Shown here: positions 23,491 through 31,562 of the stretch, piece by piece
Layout of the letters: each line of letters opens with the position of its first letter
Position numbering within the stretch: position 1 is the first letter of the stretch
Assembly: GCA_016288055.1 (NCBI GenBank)
Contig: JAEEXZ010000015.1
Coordinates: 1-39,188 of the forward strand
From: Bacteroidales bacterium
Lineage (GTDB): Bacteria; Bacteroidota; Bacteroidia; Bacteroidales; UBA932
Length of the DNA: 39,188 nt
Direction of reading: 5' to 3'
Made by a program: the position numbers and the translations under genes
The notes under the pieces: generated by a model
Seen by the model: the letters and a program-made list of their open reading frames with translations, nothing else
Told to the model about the DNA's origin: nothing
Database searches by the model: none

Positions 23491-23726
23491 CAAACGAAGA
23501 AGTATTCAACGGCCTTAAGGAAATCATTGCCGTCATCCGCCCCAATACAGACCTGAGCAACGTTGGCATGGAGACCGAACTGGTCCGCGAACTGGGGATT
23601 GACTCGCTCACCATGCTGCTGCTCTCCCTGGCGGCCGAGGAGAAGTTCGGGATGCATTTCCCGGACGGCGCTCCGGCTCCCGTCACGGTGGGCCAGGTGT
23701 GTGATGCCGTCCTGGCGGCGAAGTAA
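23487..23726 (+). CDS. Acyl carrier protein
   Basis: This is a 79-residue acidic carrier protein. The phosphopantetheine attachment site is Ser40 in LGIDSLTM, in the normal place at the start of helix II, and the helix IV end TVGQVCDAVLAAK is typical. It differs from a housekeeping AcpP (shorter acidic helix II, more Met and Pro), so it is probably a specialised carrier. ATGA overlap with the ligase suggests coupled translation. It probably carries the acyl group made by the ligase to the GNAT-fold protein upstream. Confidence 0.92.
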   Translation: MTNEEVFNGLKEIIAVIRPNTDLSNVGMETELVRELGIDSLTMLLLSLAAEEKFGMHFPDGAPAPVTVGQVCDAVLAAK

Positions 23727-23745
23727 GCAATTCCCGGAAATTGCT

Positions 23746-23753
23746 TATCTTTG
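23746..23753 (+). promoter_or_regulatory. -7 element directly before the DUF2723 gene
   Basis: TATCTTTG matches TAnnTTTG and ends six bases before the ATG at 23760, so transcription would start at or very near the start codon (leaderless or nearly so). The inverted repeat GCAATT-N6-AATTGC (23727-23744) lies just upstream. Confidence 0.6.
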
Positions 23754-23759
23754 TAAACT

Positions 23760-26700
23760 ATGGATAAAAAGACCTTTGACAGGTGGAACTGGATTGTGGC
23801 CCTGGCCGTGCTGGTCATTTCGTCGGCCACCTATCTGTCCACGATAGAGCCTACCGCGTCGTTCTGGGACTGCGGAGAATTCATTGCATCGTCCTATAAG
23901 CTGGAAGTGGGCCATCCTCCGGGAAACCCTGTGTTCCAGCTCATCGCCCGCTTCTTTACCATCCCGGTAAGCGCGGAGCATGCGGCCGTGGCGGTGAATG
24001 CGATGAACGCGCTCCTGAGCGCGCTCACCATCTTCTTCCTGTACCTGACCATCGTTTTCTTCGCCCGTCGCGTGGTGAAGAATCCGATCGCCGTCCTGGG
24101 CGCGGGTGCCGTGGGTGCGCTGGCGTACTGCTTCTCCGATACCTTCTGGTTCAGTGCGGTGGAGGGAGAAGTGTATGCGATGTCGTCCCTGTTCACGGCG
24201 CTGGTCTTCTGGGCCATGTGCCGCTGGTACGAGACGGCCGATGAGCCGCACGCCAATCGCTGGATTGTGCTCATCACCTTCCTTATGGGTCTTTCCATCG
24301 GCGTCCATCTGCTGAACCTGCTCACCATCCCGGCCTTCGTGTTCATGTACTATTACCGCATGAACGAGGACAAGAAGCTGTCCTTCAAGAAACTGGCCGG
24401 CATTTTTGCCATCGGCGTGGTGATCGAGTTCCTGCTGGTTTACCTGTTCATCCCGTACCTTCCCAAACTGGCGGCCTTCTTTGACCGCATCTTCGTGAAC
24501 GGATTCGGCCTGCCGTACAACAGCGGCGCCGTGTTCTTCCTGGTGGGGCTGCTGGCCCTGTGCTTCTGGGCGCTGTTCGCTACGCTGAAGAAGGGGAAGG
24601 TCTTCTGGAATACCGTTACCCTGTGCGTTACTACGCTGGTGATCGGCTTTTCGCTGTTCTCCATCGTCATCATCCGTTCCAGCGTGAAGACGCCCACCAA
24701 CGAGTATCAGCCCGACAACCCCTACACGCTGGTGCGTTACCTCAGCCGTGAGCAGTACGGCTCCACGCCGCTGCTGTACGGCCAGTATTTCGACGCCCCC
24801 TACGACCTTAAGCAGGACAAGTACTGGGCTCCGCTGGACGGAAAGTACGTAAAGGCCGAGGCTCCCGCCGACGCGGCATATCGGCCGGAGGGAAAGATGC
24901 TCTTCCCGCGCATGTGGTCTTCGGCAGATCCGCGTTACGTGGACTTCTACGAGTCCTATACCCAGGGCAAGGGAACCCGCGTGAAGGGCGCCAAGCACCG
25001 CAAGCCCAGCTTCGGTGCCAACATGGCATATTTCTTTGACTATCAGCTGAACTGGATGTACTGGCGTTATTTCATGTGGAATTTCGTCGGCCGCCAGAAC
25101 GATATTCATTCCCCGCTTCCCGGCAACGTGTTCTACGGCAACTGGGAAAGCGGAATCGCCTTCCTGGACGCCGTGCGCCTGGGAGACCAGTCGGACGCCC
25201 CGGAGCCCCTTTCCGGCAACAAGGGCAAGAACCATTACTTCTTCCTGCCGCTGCTGCTGGGCCTGCTGGGCCTGTTCTTCCAGTTTGACAAAGACAAACG
25301 CGGCAGCTGGCTGGTATTCCTCATGTTCTTCATGACGGGTATCGCCATCGTGCTGTACCTGAACCAGCCGCCCTACCAGGTGCGTGAACGGGATTACGCC
25401 TACGCGGGTTCGTTCTATATGTTCGCTATCTGGATCGGCCTGGGTGTGGCGGCGCTTTACTCCTGGCTCAGCGAGGCGGCCTTCCTGAAGAAGGTCCCCG
25501 CGAAGGCACTGGCGACGGGTGTTTCCGTGCTGTGCCTGGGCGTCCCGGCCCTGATGGCTGCCCAAAACTGGGACGACCATGACCGCTCCCACCGTTATAC
25601 CGCCCCGGAAATGGCTCACAATTACCTGAATTCCGTGGGGCAGAACGGCCTCCTTGTGACGCACGGGGACAATGACACCTTCCCGCTGTGGTATGCGCAG
25701 GAAATCGGCGGCATCCGCACGGACGTGCGCGTGGTGAATACCTCCCTGCTGGGAACGGACTGGTACATCGACCAGATGAAGTGGGCCTGCAACGAGAGCA
25801 AACCGCTCCCGCTCACCGTGCCTGCCTCCCAGTACCTCTACGGCACCAACGAGTTCGTATATATTGCCTACGACGACGGCTCTCCCATGCTGCTGTCGGA
25901 CGTGATGAACGTGTTCAAGGATCCGAAGATGAAAGTGACGCTGGAGAACGGCCAGAAGCTGGATTTCATCTGCGCCCGCAACTTCGTGATTCCGGTGAAC
26001 AAGGAGAACTGCATCAAGTACGGCATTGTTCCCGAGAAGTACGCTTCCCAGATTCCGGACTCCATCATGCTCTCCATGCCCAAGGAAAAGAACTATGTCT
26101 CCAAACCGGAGCTGTTCATGCTGGATCTTCTGTCCAACTATCAGTGGGACCGTCCGCTGAGCGTGCTCAACATGGGCGGTGACCTGAACGTGGGCATCAA
26201 GGACTACCTGATGTACGACGGCTTCTCCTACCGCTTCACGCCCATCCGCAACAAGCCCGCTTCGACCGACGCCGGTAAAGTGGATGCCCTGGCCCTGTAC
26301 GACCGCATGAAGAACGACTATCGGTTCGACGCCCTCAAGCGTACAGACTACTTCGTGGACTACCAGAACATGTACACTTTCCTGGGCGTGCTGTCCCAGC
26401 GCCAGATGTTCGTGACGGTGGCGAATGCCCTTATCGACGCCGGCGAAGCGGAGAAGGCCGTGGAGATGCTGGATATGTGTCAGGAAGTGTTCCCGGAGCA
26501 GAACTTCCCGCTGGAAACCATTCCGCTGGGTTTCTCCGGCAACGACTACATGGTGGCCCAGATGGTCGAGAACTACTATTACCTGGGAGAAACCGCGAAA
26601 GCCCGCGAACTCTCCGCCCGTATGGGTGAGGCCCTGATCAAGACGGCCCGCTTCTTCCTGGAGTGGGGTTCCCTCGGTCAGGCAGAGTTCGAGACCGCCA

Positions 26701-26858
26701 GCCGCGTCCTCCTGTATATGGCCGATGTATGCAAGCAGTACGGAGACAAGGACCTGGGAGAATCCATGATCGATTCCCTGGAAGCCCTCCTGCACGCTGC
26801 TACGGGGTCCCATTACGGGCTTGAGCGCAGTGAGGCGGACAGCATCGATATCCAATAA
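23760..26858 (+). CDS. DUF2723 membrane protein, GT-C glycosyltransferase-like
   Basis: This is a 1032-residue protein of the DUF2723 family. The N-terminus has a first helix and then the conserved PTASFWDCGEFIASSYKLEVGHPPGNPVFQL, in which the acidic DCGE and the HPPG turn are family marks and resemble the first periplasmic loop of GT-C enzymes. About 12 membrane helices follow up to residue 620, then a large soluble C-terminal part with a helical, TPR-like stretch (residues 890-1020). A eukaryotic relative, TMEM260, is a protein O-mannosyltransferase, so protein glycosylation in the periplasm is a plausible role, inferred by homology. A secreted protease gene follows nine bases later and is likely co-transcribed. 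Confidence 0.88.
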   Translation: MDKKTFDRWNWIVALAVLVISSATYLSTIEPTASFWDCGEFIASSYKLEVGHPPGNPVFQLIARFFTIPVSAEHAAVAVNAMNALLSALTIFFLYLTIVFFARRVVKNPIAVLGAGAVGALAYCFSDTFWFSAVEGEVYAMSSLFTALVFWAMCRWYETADEPHANRWIVLITFLMGLSIGVHLLNLLTIPAFVFMYYYRMNEDKKLSFKKLAGIFAIGVVIEFLLVYLFIPYLPKLAAFFDRIFVNGFGLPYNSGAVFFLVGLLALCFWALFATLKKGKVFWNTVTLCVTTLVIGFSLFSIVIIRSSVKTPTNEYQPDNPYTLVRYLSREQYGSTPLLYGQYFDAPYDLKQDKYWAPLDGKYVKAEAPADAAYRPEGKMLFPRMWSSADPRYVDFYESYTQGKGTRVKGAKHRKPSFGANMAYFFDYQLNWMYWRYFMWNFVGRQNDIHSPLPGNVFYGNWESGIAFLDAVRLGDQSDAPEPLSGNKGKNHYFFLPLLLGLLGLFFQFDKDKRGSWLVFLMFFMTGIAIVLYLNQPPYQVRERDYAYAGSFYMFAIWIGLGVAALYSWLSEAAFLKKVPAKALATGVSVLCLGVPALMAAQNWDDHDRSHRYTAPEMAHNYLNSVGQNGLLVTHGDNDTFPLWYAQEIGGIRTDVRVVNTSLLGTDWYIDQMKWACNESKPLPLTVPASQYLYGTNEFVYIAYDDGSPMLLSDVMNVFKDPKMKVTLENGQKLDFICARNFVIPVNKENCIKYGIVPEKYASQIPDSIMLSMPKEKNYVSKPELFMLDLLSNYQWDRPLSVLNMGGDLNVGIKDYLMYDGFSYRFTPIRNKPASTDAGKVDALALYDRMKNDYRFDALKRTDYFVDYQNMYTFLGVLSQRQMFVTVANALIDAGEAEKAVEMLDMCQEVFPEQNFPLETIPLGFSGNDYMVAQMVENYYYLGETAKARELSARMGEALIKTARFFLEWGSLGQAEFETASRVLLYMADVCKQYGDKDLGESMIDSLEALLHAATGSHYGLERSEADSIDIQ

Positions 26859-26867
26859 GACCGACAT

Positions 26868-29234
26868 ATGAGAAAGTCCCTTTTCCTTATCGCCTGCATG
26901 GTCATGAGCCTGAATGTGTGGGCCCAGCCTGCCAAACCCGAAAAGAAAGAGGCGCCCGAGAAGAAAGAATGGTATCTGGATATCCCCGATACCCTGCTGG
27001 GCCGCCGCTTCCTGGCCATTACCCGCTTCGTAAGCAATACTCCGGGTGCACGGGAGTATGGCGGAGAACAGGTGAACGAGTCCATGCTGTATTGGGAAAA
27101 GGCGGTGAACGGCAACCTGCTGCTGCGCTCCGACGTGCTCAGCATTGCCGGTGCTGCGGGCAGTGCCATTGACAAGGCCGTCAAAGTGAGTTCCGAAAAT
27201 CCCATCGTCGCTTCCTTCAAACCGGAAAAGAACGCGGCCGATGGAGTTACCCGCGTCAAGGTCAACAGTCTTTTCGAGGGGGATACGCAGGTCTTTTCCT
27301 TTGACGCCAGGACCAAGAAGCAGTACAACCTGGGCGGTATCAAGGCCGATGCCAGCTTCATCAACAGCATCCGCACCTATCCCATCAATACGGAAGTGAC
27401 GGTCACAAAGACTTATGCGTATAACCAGCCGTCCGGTGGCCCCGCATCCGGCCCGGCGGCCCGTTCCGGGTCCCTTCCCGCCGGAGCCGAAACCGGCGTG
27501 GTGACGGTGGTGCTCAACACCTCCATGATCCTTCTTCCCGAGGTCCCCATGCAGCAGCGCTGGTTCGACGCCCGCGTGGGCTACTTCGCCAGCGGATACC
27601 GTTTCTTTTCCGACGAACAACAGGCGGTGGAAAGCCTCCGCTTCATCACCCGCTGGCGCCTGGAAGCCCGTCCCGAGGACGTGGAGAAGCAGAAGAGGGG
27701 AGAGCTCGTAGAGCCCGTCAAGCCCATTGTCTATTATATCGATCCCGCTACGCCCAAGCAGTGGCGCCCTTACCTCATTGCCGGCGTCAACGACTGGCAG
27801 GCCGCCTTTGAGCAGGCCGGCTGGAAGAATGCCATCCGGGCCGAGGAATGGCCGGAGAACGCCGATGAACTGGGCATGAGCCTGGAAGACGCCCGCTTCT
27901 CCGTCATCCGCTACCTGGCCTCTCCTGTCGCCAACGCTTACGGCCCCAATGTGCACGACCCCCGCAGCGGCGAGATTATCGAGAGCCACATCGGCTGGTA
28001 TCACAATGTGATGACCCTGGTCCACGACTGGTATCAGGTACAGGCGGGTGCCATCGACCCCCGCGCCCGTTCCTTCAAGTTCAGCGAGGAACTCATGGGA
28101 GACCTCATCCGCTTCGTGTCTTCCCACGAAGTGGGCCATACGCTGGGCCTTCGCCACAACAAGGGCTCATCCAGCTTCACGCCCGTGGAGAAACTCCGCG
28201 ACAAAGCCTGGGTGGAGGCCAACGGCCACACCGTTAGCATCATGGACTATGCCCGTTTCAATTACGTGGCACAGCCGGAGGACGGCATCTCCAAGGAGGG
28301 AATCTATCCCCGCATCAACCTCTACGACAAATGGGCCATCGAGTACGGCTACAAGCCCACGTATATTGATGATCCCAGGGAGGACCACCTGTGGTGGAAC
28401 AAGGAAATCATCGCCCGTCTGGGGGCGGAACCCCGTCTGTGGTTTGGAGGAGAAGGCAACGACCAGGATCCCCGCGCCCAGAGCGAGGACCTAGGGGACG
28501 ATGCAGTGGCCGCCAGCGAATACGGAATCCTGAACCTTCAGCGCATCATCGGCCAGCTTCCTGAGTGGAACGCCGAGGAAGCCAATATGTACACGAACCT
28601 GGACCGCATGTACAGTGCCGTGGTCTCCCAGTATGGCCGATACATGGGCCATGTGGCGCAGAATATCGGCGGTCGCTATATCACCATAAAGAGCGTGGAG
28701 CAGGCGGGTCCCAAGTATGTCCCCGTGCCCCGTGAGCACCAGAAGAAGTGTCTCGCCTTTCTGAACGAGCGCGTATTCACCCGTCCCGCCTGGCTGGTGG
28801 AGCAGCCCTACATCTTCAACCTTACCGACACGCCCGACAAGCAACTCTACCCGGTGGTGAACAATGTCGTCAGCGCCAGCCTCCTGCTGAGCCTCGACCG
28901 TCTGGACCGCATGGACCAGTTTGCTCGGGCCGATGCCTCCAACTACACGCCTCAGGAGTACCTGAAGGATCTCCATGGCATGATCTTCACCGAACTGGAC
29001 AGGGGTAAGAAAGTGGACAGCTACCGTCGCTCCCTGCAGACTCGCTTTGTGACTGTTGCCCTGGATGTAGTCAACAGCGCCCGCGCCAAGACTTCCCCCA
29101 GCGCCGACCTCCTCAGGGGCGAACTCTTCGCCATCCAGAAAAAAGCATCCAAGGCCAGATCCTCCGACCCGGCCACCGTTGCGCACTGGCGGTCCATCGC
29201 CGCACAGATTGCCAAGGCTCTGGAAAAAAATTAG
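26868..29234 (+). CDS. Secreted zinc-dependent metalloprotease (DUF5117/DUF4953 type)
   Basis: This is a 788-residue exported protein. Residues 1-19 form a signal peptide (MRKSLFLIACMVMSLNVWA). A long N-terminal beta-rich domain follows (about 30-290), with FLAITRFVSNTPGAREYGGEQVNE. The catalytic motif is HEVGHTLGLRH: His420, Glu421, His424 and His430 of the metzincin form HExxHxxGxxH, followed by a Met-turn candidate in SIMDYARFNY. The C-terminal half contains the long helical domain usual in this Bacteroidota family. It is likely periplasmic or surface-bound; the substrate is unknown. It lies nine bases after the DUF2723 gene. Its TAG stop overlaps the stop of the convergent methyltransferase gene. 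Confidence 0.9.
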   Translation: MRKSLFLIACMVMSLNVWAQPAKPEKKEAPEKKEWYLDIPDTLLGRRFLAITRFVSNTPGAREYGGEQVNESMLYWEKAVNGNLLLRSDVLSIAGAAGSAIDKAVKVSSENPIVASFKPEKNAADGVTRVKVNSLFEGDTQVFSFDARTKKQYNLGGIKADASFINSIRTYPINTEVTVTKTYAYNQPSGGPASGPAARSGSLPAGAETGVVTVVLNTSMILLPEVPMQQRWFDARVGYFASGYRFFSDEQQAVESLRFITRWRLEARPEDVEKQKRGELVEPVKPIVYYIDPATPKQWRPYLIAGVNDWQAAFEQAGWKNAIRAEEWPENADELGMSLEDARFSVIRYLASPVANAYGPNVHDPRSGEIIESHIGWYHNVMTLVHDWYQVQAGAIDPRARSFKFSEELMGDLIRFVSSHEVGHTLGLRHNKGSSSFTPVEKLRDKAWVEANGHTVSIMDYARFNYVAQPEDGISKEGIYPRINLYDKWAIEYGYKPTYIDDPREDHLWWNKEIIARLGAEPRLWFGGEGNDQDPRAQSEDLGDDAVAASEYGILNLQRIIGQLPEWNAEEANMYTNLDRMYSAVVSQYGRYMGHVAQNIGGRYITIKSVEQAGPKYVPVPREHQKKCLAFLNERVFTRPAWLVEQPYIFNLTDTPDKQLYPVVNNVVSASLLLSLDRLDRMDQFARADASNYTPQEYLKDLHGMIFTELDRGKKVDSYRRSLQTRFVTVALDVVNSARAKTSPSADLLRGELFAIQKKASKARSSDPATVAHWRSIAAQIAKALEKN

Positions 29235-30178
29235 CGCTTCAAGCGGACGAAAATACTCAGTGGCAGGATTTTGCCATAGGAGTCATTGAAGGCCAGTTCC
29301 CCGGAAGTCATTTCGCGGAACTGGTTTTTGAATGCTTCGCGGACGACCGTTTCACCGAGGGCCGCGCTGTAGCCGTTGGAATAAAGGTTGAGGACCATGA
29401 ACGCGTCGCGTTCACACAGGATGGCCGACACATTCTGCAGCAGGCCGAACAGAAGCTCGTCCAGTTTCCACTTCTCGCCGTCCGGTCCGTGGCCGTAAGC
29501 GGGCGGGTCCAGGATGATGCCGTCGTATTTGTTGCCACGTTTGGCTTCGCGCTTAGCGAACTTGAGGGCATCTTCCACTACCCAGCGAACGCCGTCCAGG
29601 CCGCTTTTCTCCATGTTCTCGCGGGCCCAGGTGACAACCTGGCGGACAGAGTCCAGATGGGTGACATCGGCCCCGGCGCACTTGGCGGCGAGGGAGGCGG
29701 CGCCCGTATAGGCGAACAGGTTCAGCACCTTCGGGGCGGGAAGGCCGTTGGCTTTGTGGATGCGGGCGAGGCGGGAGGTCTCCTTGTAGATGAATTCCCA
29801 GTTGGGCGCCTGTTCGGGAAATACGCCCACGTGCTTGAAGGAAGTCAGGCCCAGCCGGAGGGCGATGTGAAGGTCGCTGGCGGCGTGGGTATCGGCATCC
29901 TGCGCACCGTTATAGACGATGCTCCACTGGTCATCCATCTTTTTGGATTTGTTCCAGGTGCCGCTGTCCTCCTTGCCGGCCTTGCCGAAACCGGCTCCGG
30001 GCTGGAAGGTGACGTGGGAGAGGCGCTTCCACTCGGCCTCGCTCATGGACGGGGTCCACAGGGCCTTGGGCTCCGGCCTGCGGAGCACATACTTGCCGAA
30101 GCGCTCCAGCTTTTCGCCGTTGCCGCTGTCCAGAAGCTCATAGTCTTTCCAATAGCTTGCGGGGAATTCAACTGCCAT
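29231..30178 (-). CDS. Class I SAM-dependent methyltransferase, RlmI/RlmK-like
   Basis: This is a 315-residue cytoplasmic protein. The first 145 residues form an accessory domain (YELLDSGNGEKLERFGKYVLRRPEP). The Rossmann domain has motif I NLFAYTGAAS (residues 153-162), an acidic residue in THLDSVRQV and motif IV DPPAYG (224-229), the pattern of rRNA base methyltransferases such as RlmI and RlmK, although the N-terminal PUA domain of RlmI is not evident. The likely target is a base of 23S rRNA, by family resemblance. The ATG at 30178 follows an exact -7 element. Its stop overlaps that of the converging protease gene (29231-29234). Confidence 0.88.
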   Translation of the reverse strand: MAVEFPASYWKDYELLDSGNGEKLERFGKYVLRRPEPKALWTPSMSEAEWKRLSHVTFQPGAGFGKAGKEDSGTWNKSKKMDDQWSIVYNGAQDADTHAASDLHIALRLGLTSFKHVGVFPEQAPNWEFIYKETSRLARIHKANGLPAPKVLNLFAYTGAASLAAKCAGADVTHLDSVRQVVTWARENMEKSGLDGVRWVVEDALKFAKREAKRGNKYDGIILDPPAYGHGPDGEKWKLDELLFGLLQNVSAILCERDAFMVLNLYSNGYSAALGETVVREAFKNQFREMTSGELAFNDSYGKILPLSIFVRLKR

Positions 30179-30191
30179 ACCAAGTGATTTT

Positions 30192-30226
30192 CTGCAAAGA
30201 TACGGAAATAATTGTTAACTTTGCAG
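30192..30226. promoter_or_regulatory. Divergent promoters forming an inverted repeat, methyltransferase / pgk
   Basis: The minus-strand -7 element TATCTTTG (30195-30202) and the plus-strand element TAACTTTG (30216-30223) point away from each other and are only 13 bases apart. Together they form the inverted repeat CTGCAAAG-N19-CTTTGCAG (30192-30199 and 30219-30226). The two polymerase sites must overlap, so the promoters probably compete. Confidence 0.65.
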
Positions 30227-30256
30227 GCTCGAAAGTTATTACATCTAATATACGTT

Positions 30257-31510
30257 ATGCAACAATTCATTGACAAGTACGACTTCAAAGGCAAGAAAGC
30301 CATCGTACGCGTAGACTTCAACGTTCCGCTGAACGAGAACTTCGAAATCACCGATGACACCCGCATCCGCCGTGCCATGCCCACCCTTAAGAAGGTGCTC
30401 GCCGAGGGCGGTTCCCTTATCATCATGTCCCACCTGGGACGTCCCAAGAAAGTGGATCCCAAGTTCAGCCTCAAGCACATCGTCGCCCGCGTGAGCGAGT
30501 GCCTGGGCGTTCCCGTCCAGTTCGCCGATGACTGCCAGAAGGCAAAGGCCCAGGCCGATGCCCTGAAGCCCGGCGAGGTCCTCCTCCTGGAGAACCTGCG
30601 TTACTACGCCGAGGAAGAAGGCAAACCCCGCGGCCTGGCCGAGGATGCCTCCGAAGAGGAAAAGAAGGCTGCCAAGGCTGCCGTGAAGGCCTCCCAGAAG
30701 GAGTTCGTCAAGACCCTCGCCAGCTACGCCGACTGCTACATCAACGACGCCTTCGGTACGGCTCACCGTGCACACGGTTCCACCGCCCTCATCGCCGAGT
30801 ATTTCCCCAACGACAAGATGTTCGGCTACCTCATGGAAGGCGAGATCAAAGCTATCGATAACGTCCTCAAGAACGCCCAGCGTCCCCTTACCGCCATCAT
30901 CGGCGGCTCCAAGGTGAGCTCCAAGCTGGCCGTCCTGAAGAACCTCGTCGGCAAGGTGGACAACCTCATCATCGGCGGTGGTATGGGTTATACCTTCATC
31001 AAGGCCCAGGGTGGCCAGATCGGCCTCTCCCTGCACGAGGATGAGCTCATCCCCGATGCACTCGAGATCTTGAAGACCGCCAAGGAGAAGGGTGTGAACG
31101 TGTCCCTGTCCATCGAGACCGTCGCCGGCCAGAAGTTCGACAACGATACGCCCCAGCGCATCTTCCCTACCAACAACATCGACCCCGAATGGGAAGGCAT
31201 GGACGCCGCTCCCGCATCCCTGGAGAACTGGAAGAAGATCATCCTCTCCTCCAAGACCATCCTCTGGAACGGTCCCGTGGGTGTATTTGAGCTGCCCAAC
31301 TTCGCCAAGGGTACCCTCCAGATCGCCGAAGACCTGGCCGAGGCCACCAAGAACGGCGCCTACACCCTCGTGGGCGGCGGTGACTCCGTGGCCGCTGTGA
31401 CCCAGATGGGTTACGCCGACAAAGTGAGCTACGTCTCCACCGGCGGTGGCGCCATGCTCGAAGCCATCGAAGGAAAGATCCTCCCTGGCATCGCCGCTAT
31501 CCAGGACTAA
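30257..31510 (+). CDS. pgk: Phosphoglycerate kinase
   Basis: This glycolytic enzyme converts 1,3-bisphosphoglycerate and ADP to 3-phosphoglycerate and ATP. The 417-residue protein opens with [15 protein letters not shown], the PGK signature, and contains [17 protein letters not shown], the [15 protein letters not shown] segment, the hinge region [11 protein letters not shown], the nucleotide-binding [27 protein letters not shown] and the end [10 protein letters not shown] and [13 protein letters not shown]. The length is normal. The ATG at 30257 is preferred over upstream in-frame codons that overlap the promoter. A terminator follows at 31531. Confidence 0.98.
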   Translation: MQQFIDKYDFKGKKAIVRVDFNVPLNENFEITDDTRIRRAMPTLKKVLAEGGSLIIMSHLGRPKKVDPKFSLKHIVARVSECLGVPVQFADDCQKAKAQADALKPGEVLLLENLRYYAEEEGKPRGLAEDASEEEKKAAKAAVKASQKEFVKTLASYADCYINDAFGTAHRAHGSTALIAEYFPNDKMFGYLMEGEIKAIDNVLKNAQRPLTAIIGGSKVSSKLAVLKNLVGKVDNLIIGGGMGYTFIKAQGGQIGLSLHEDELIPDALEILKTAKEKGVNVSLSIETVAGQKFDNDTPQRIFPTNNIDPEWEGMDAAPASLENWKKIILSSKTILWNGPVGVFELPNFAKGTLQIAEDLAEATKNGAYTLVGGGDSVAAVTQMGYADKVSYVSTGGGAMLEAIEGKILPGIAAIQD

Positions 31511-31521
31511 ATTTTTATTGC

Positions 31522-31529
31522 TATATTTG
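31522..31529 (+). promoter_or_regulatory. -7 element for lgt, lying before the pgk terminator
   Basis: TATATTTG matches TAnnTTTG, 12 bases after the pgk stop. The expected start of transcription falls within the hairpin that follows. Confidence 0.6.
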
Positions 31530-31530
31530 T

Positions 31531-31561
31531 AGCCGGGCTTTCGTAAAGGCCCGGCTATTTT
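31531..31561 (+). terminator. Rho-independent terminator of pgk
   Basis: Perfect arms AGCCGGGC (31531-31538) and GCCCGGCT (31549-31556) are followed by ATTTTTA. The ATG of lgt starts six bases after the second arm, so the hairpin also occupies the lgt leader. Confidence 0.85.
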
Positions 31562-31562
31562 T

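Noticed and set aside
20860..23493. Open frame of 877 codons on the minus strand opposite the GNAT and ligase genes
   Set aside because: Antisense shadow; the plus strand shows ANL and GNAT motifs.
23745..28157. Open frame of 1470 codons on the minus strand
   Set aside because: It lies antisense to the DUF2723 and protease genes, which have clear motifs. Its His-, Gly- and Val-rich composition is what the opposite strand of GC-rich coding sequence gives.
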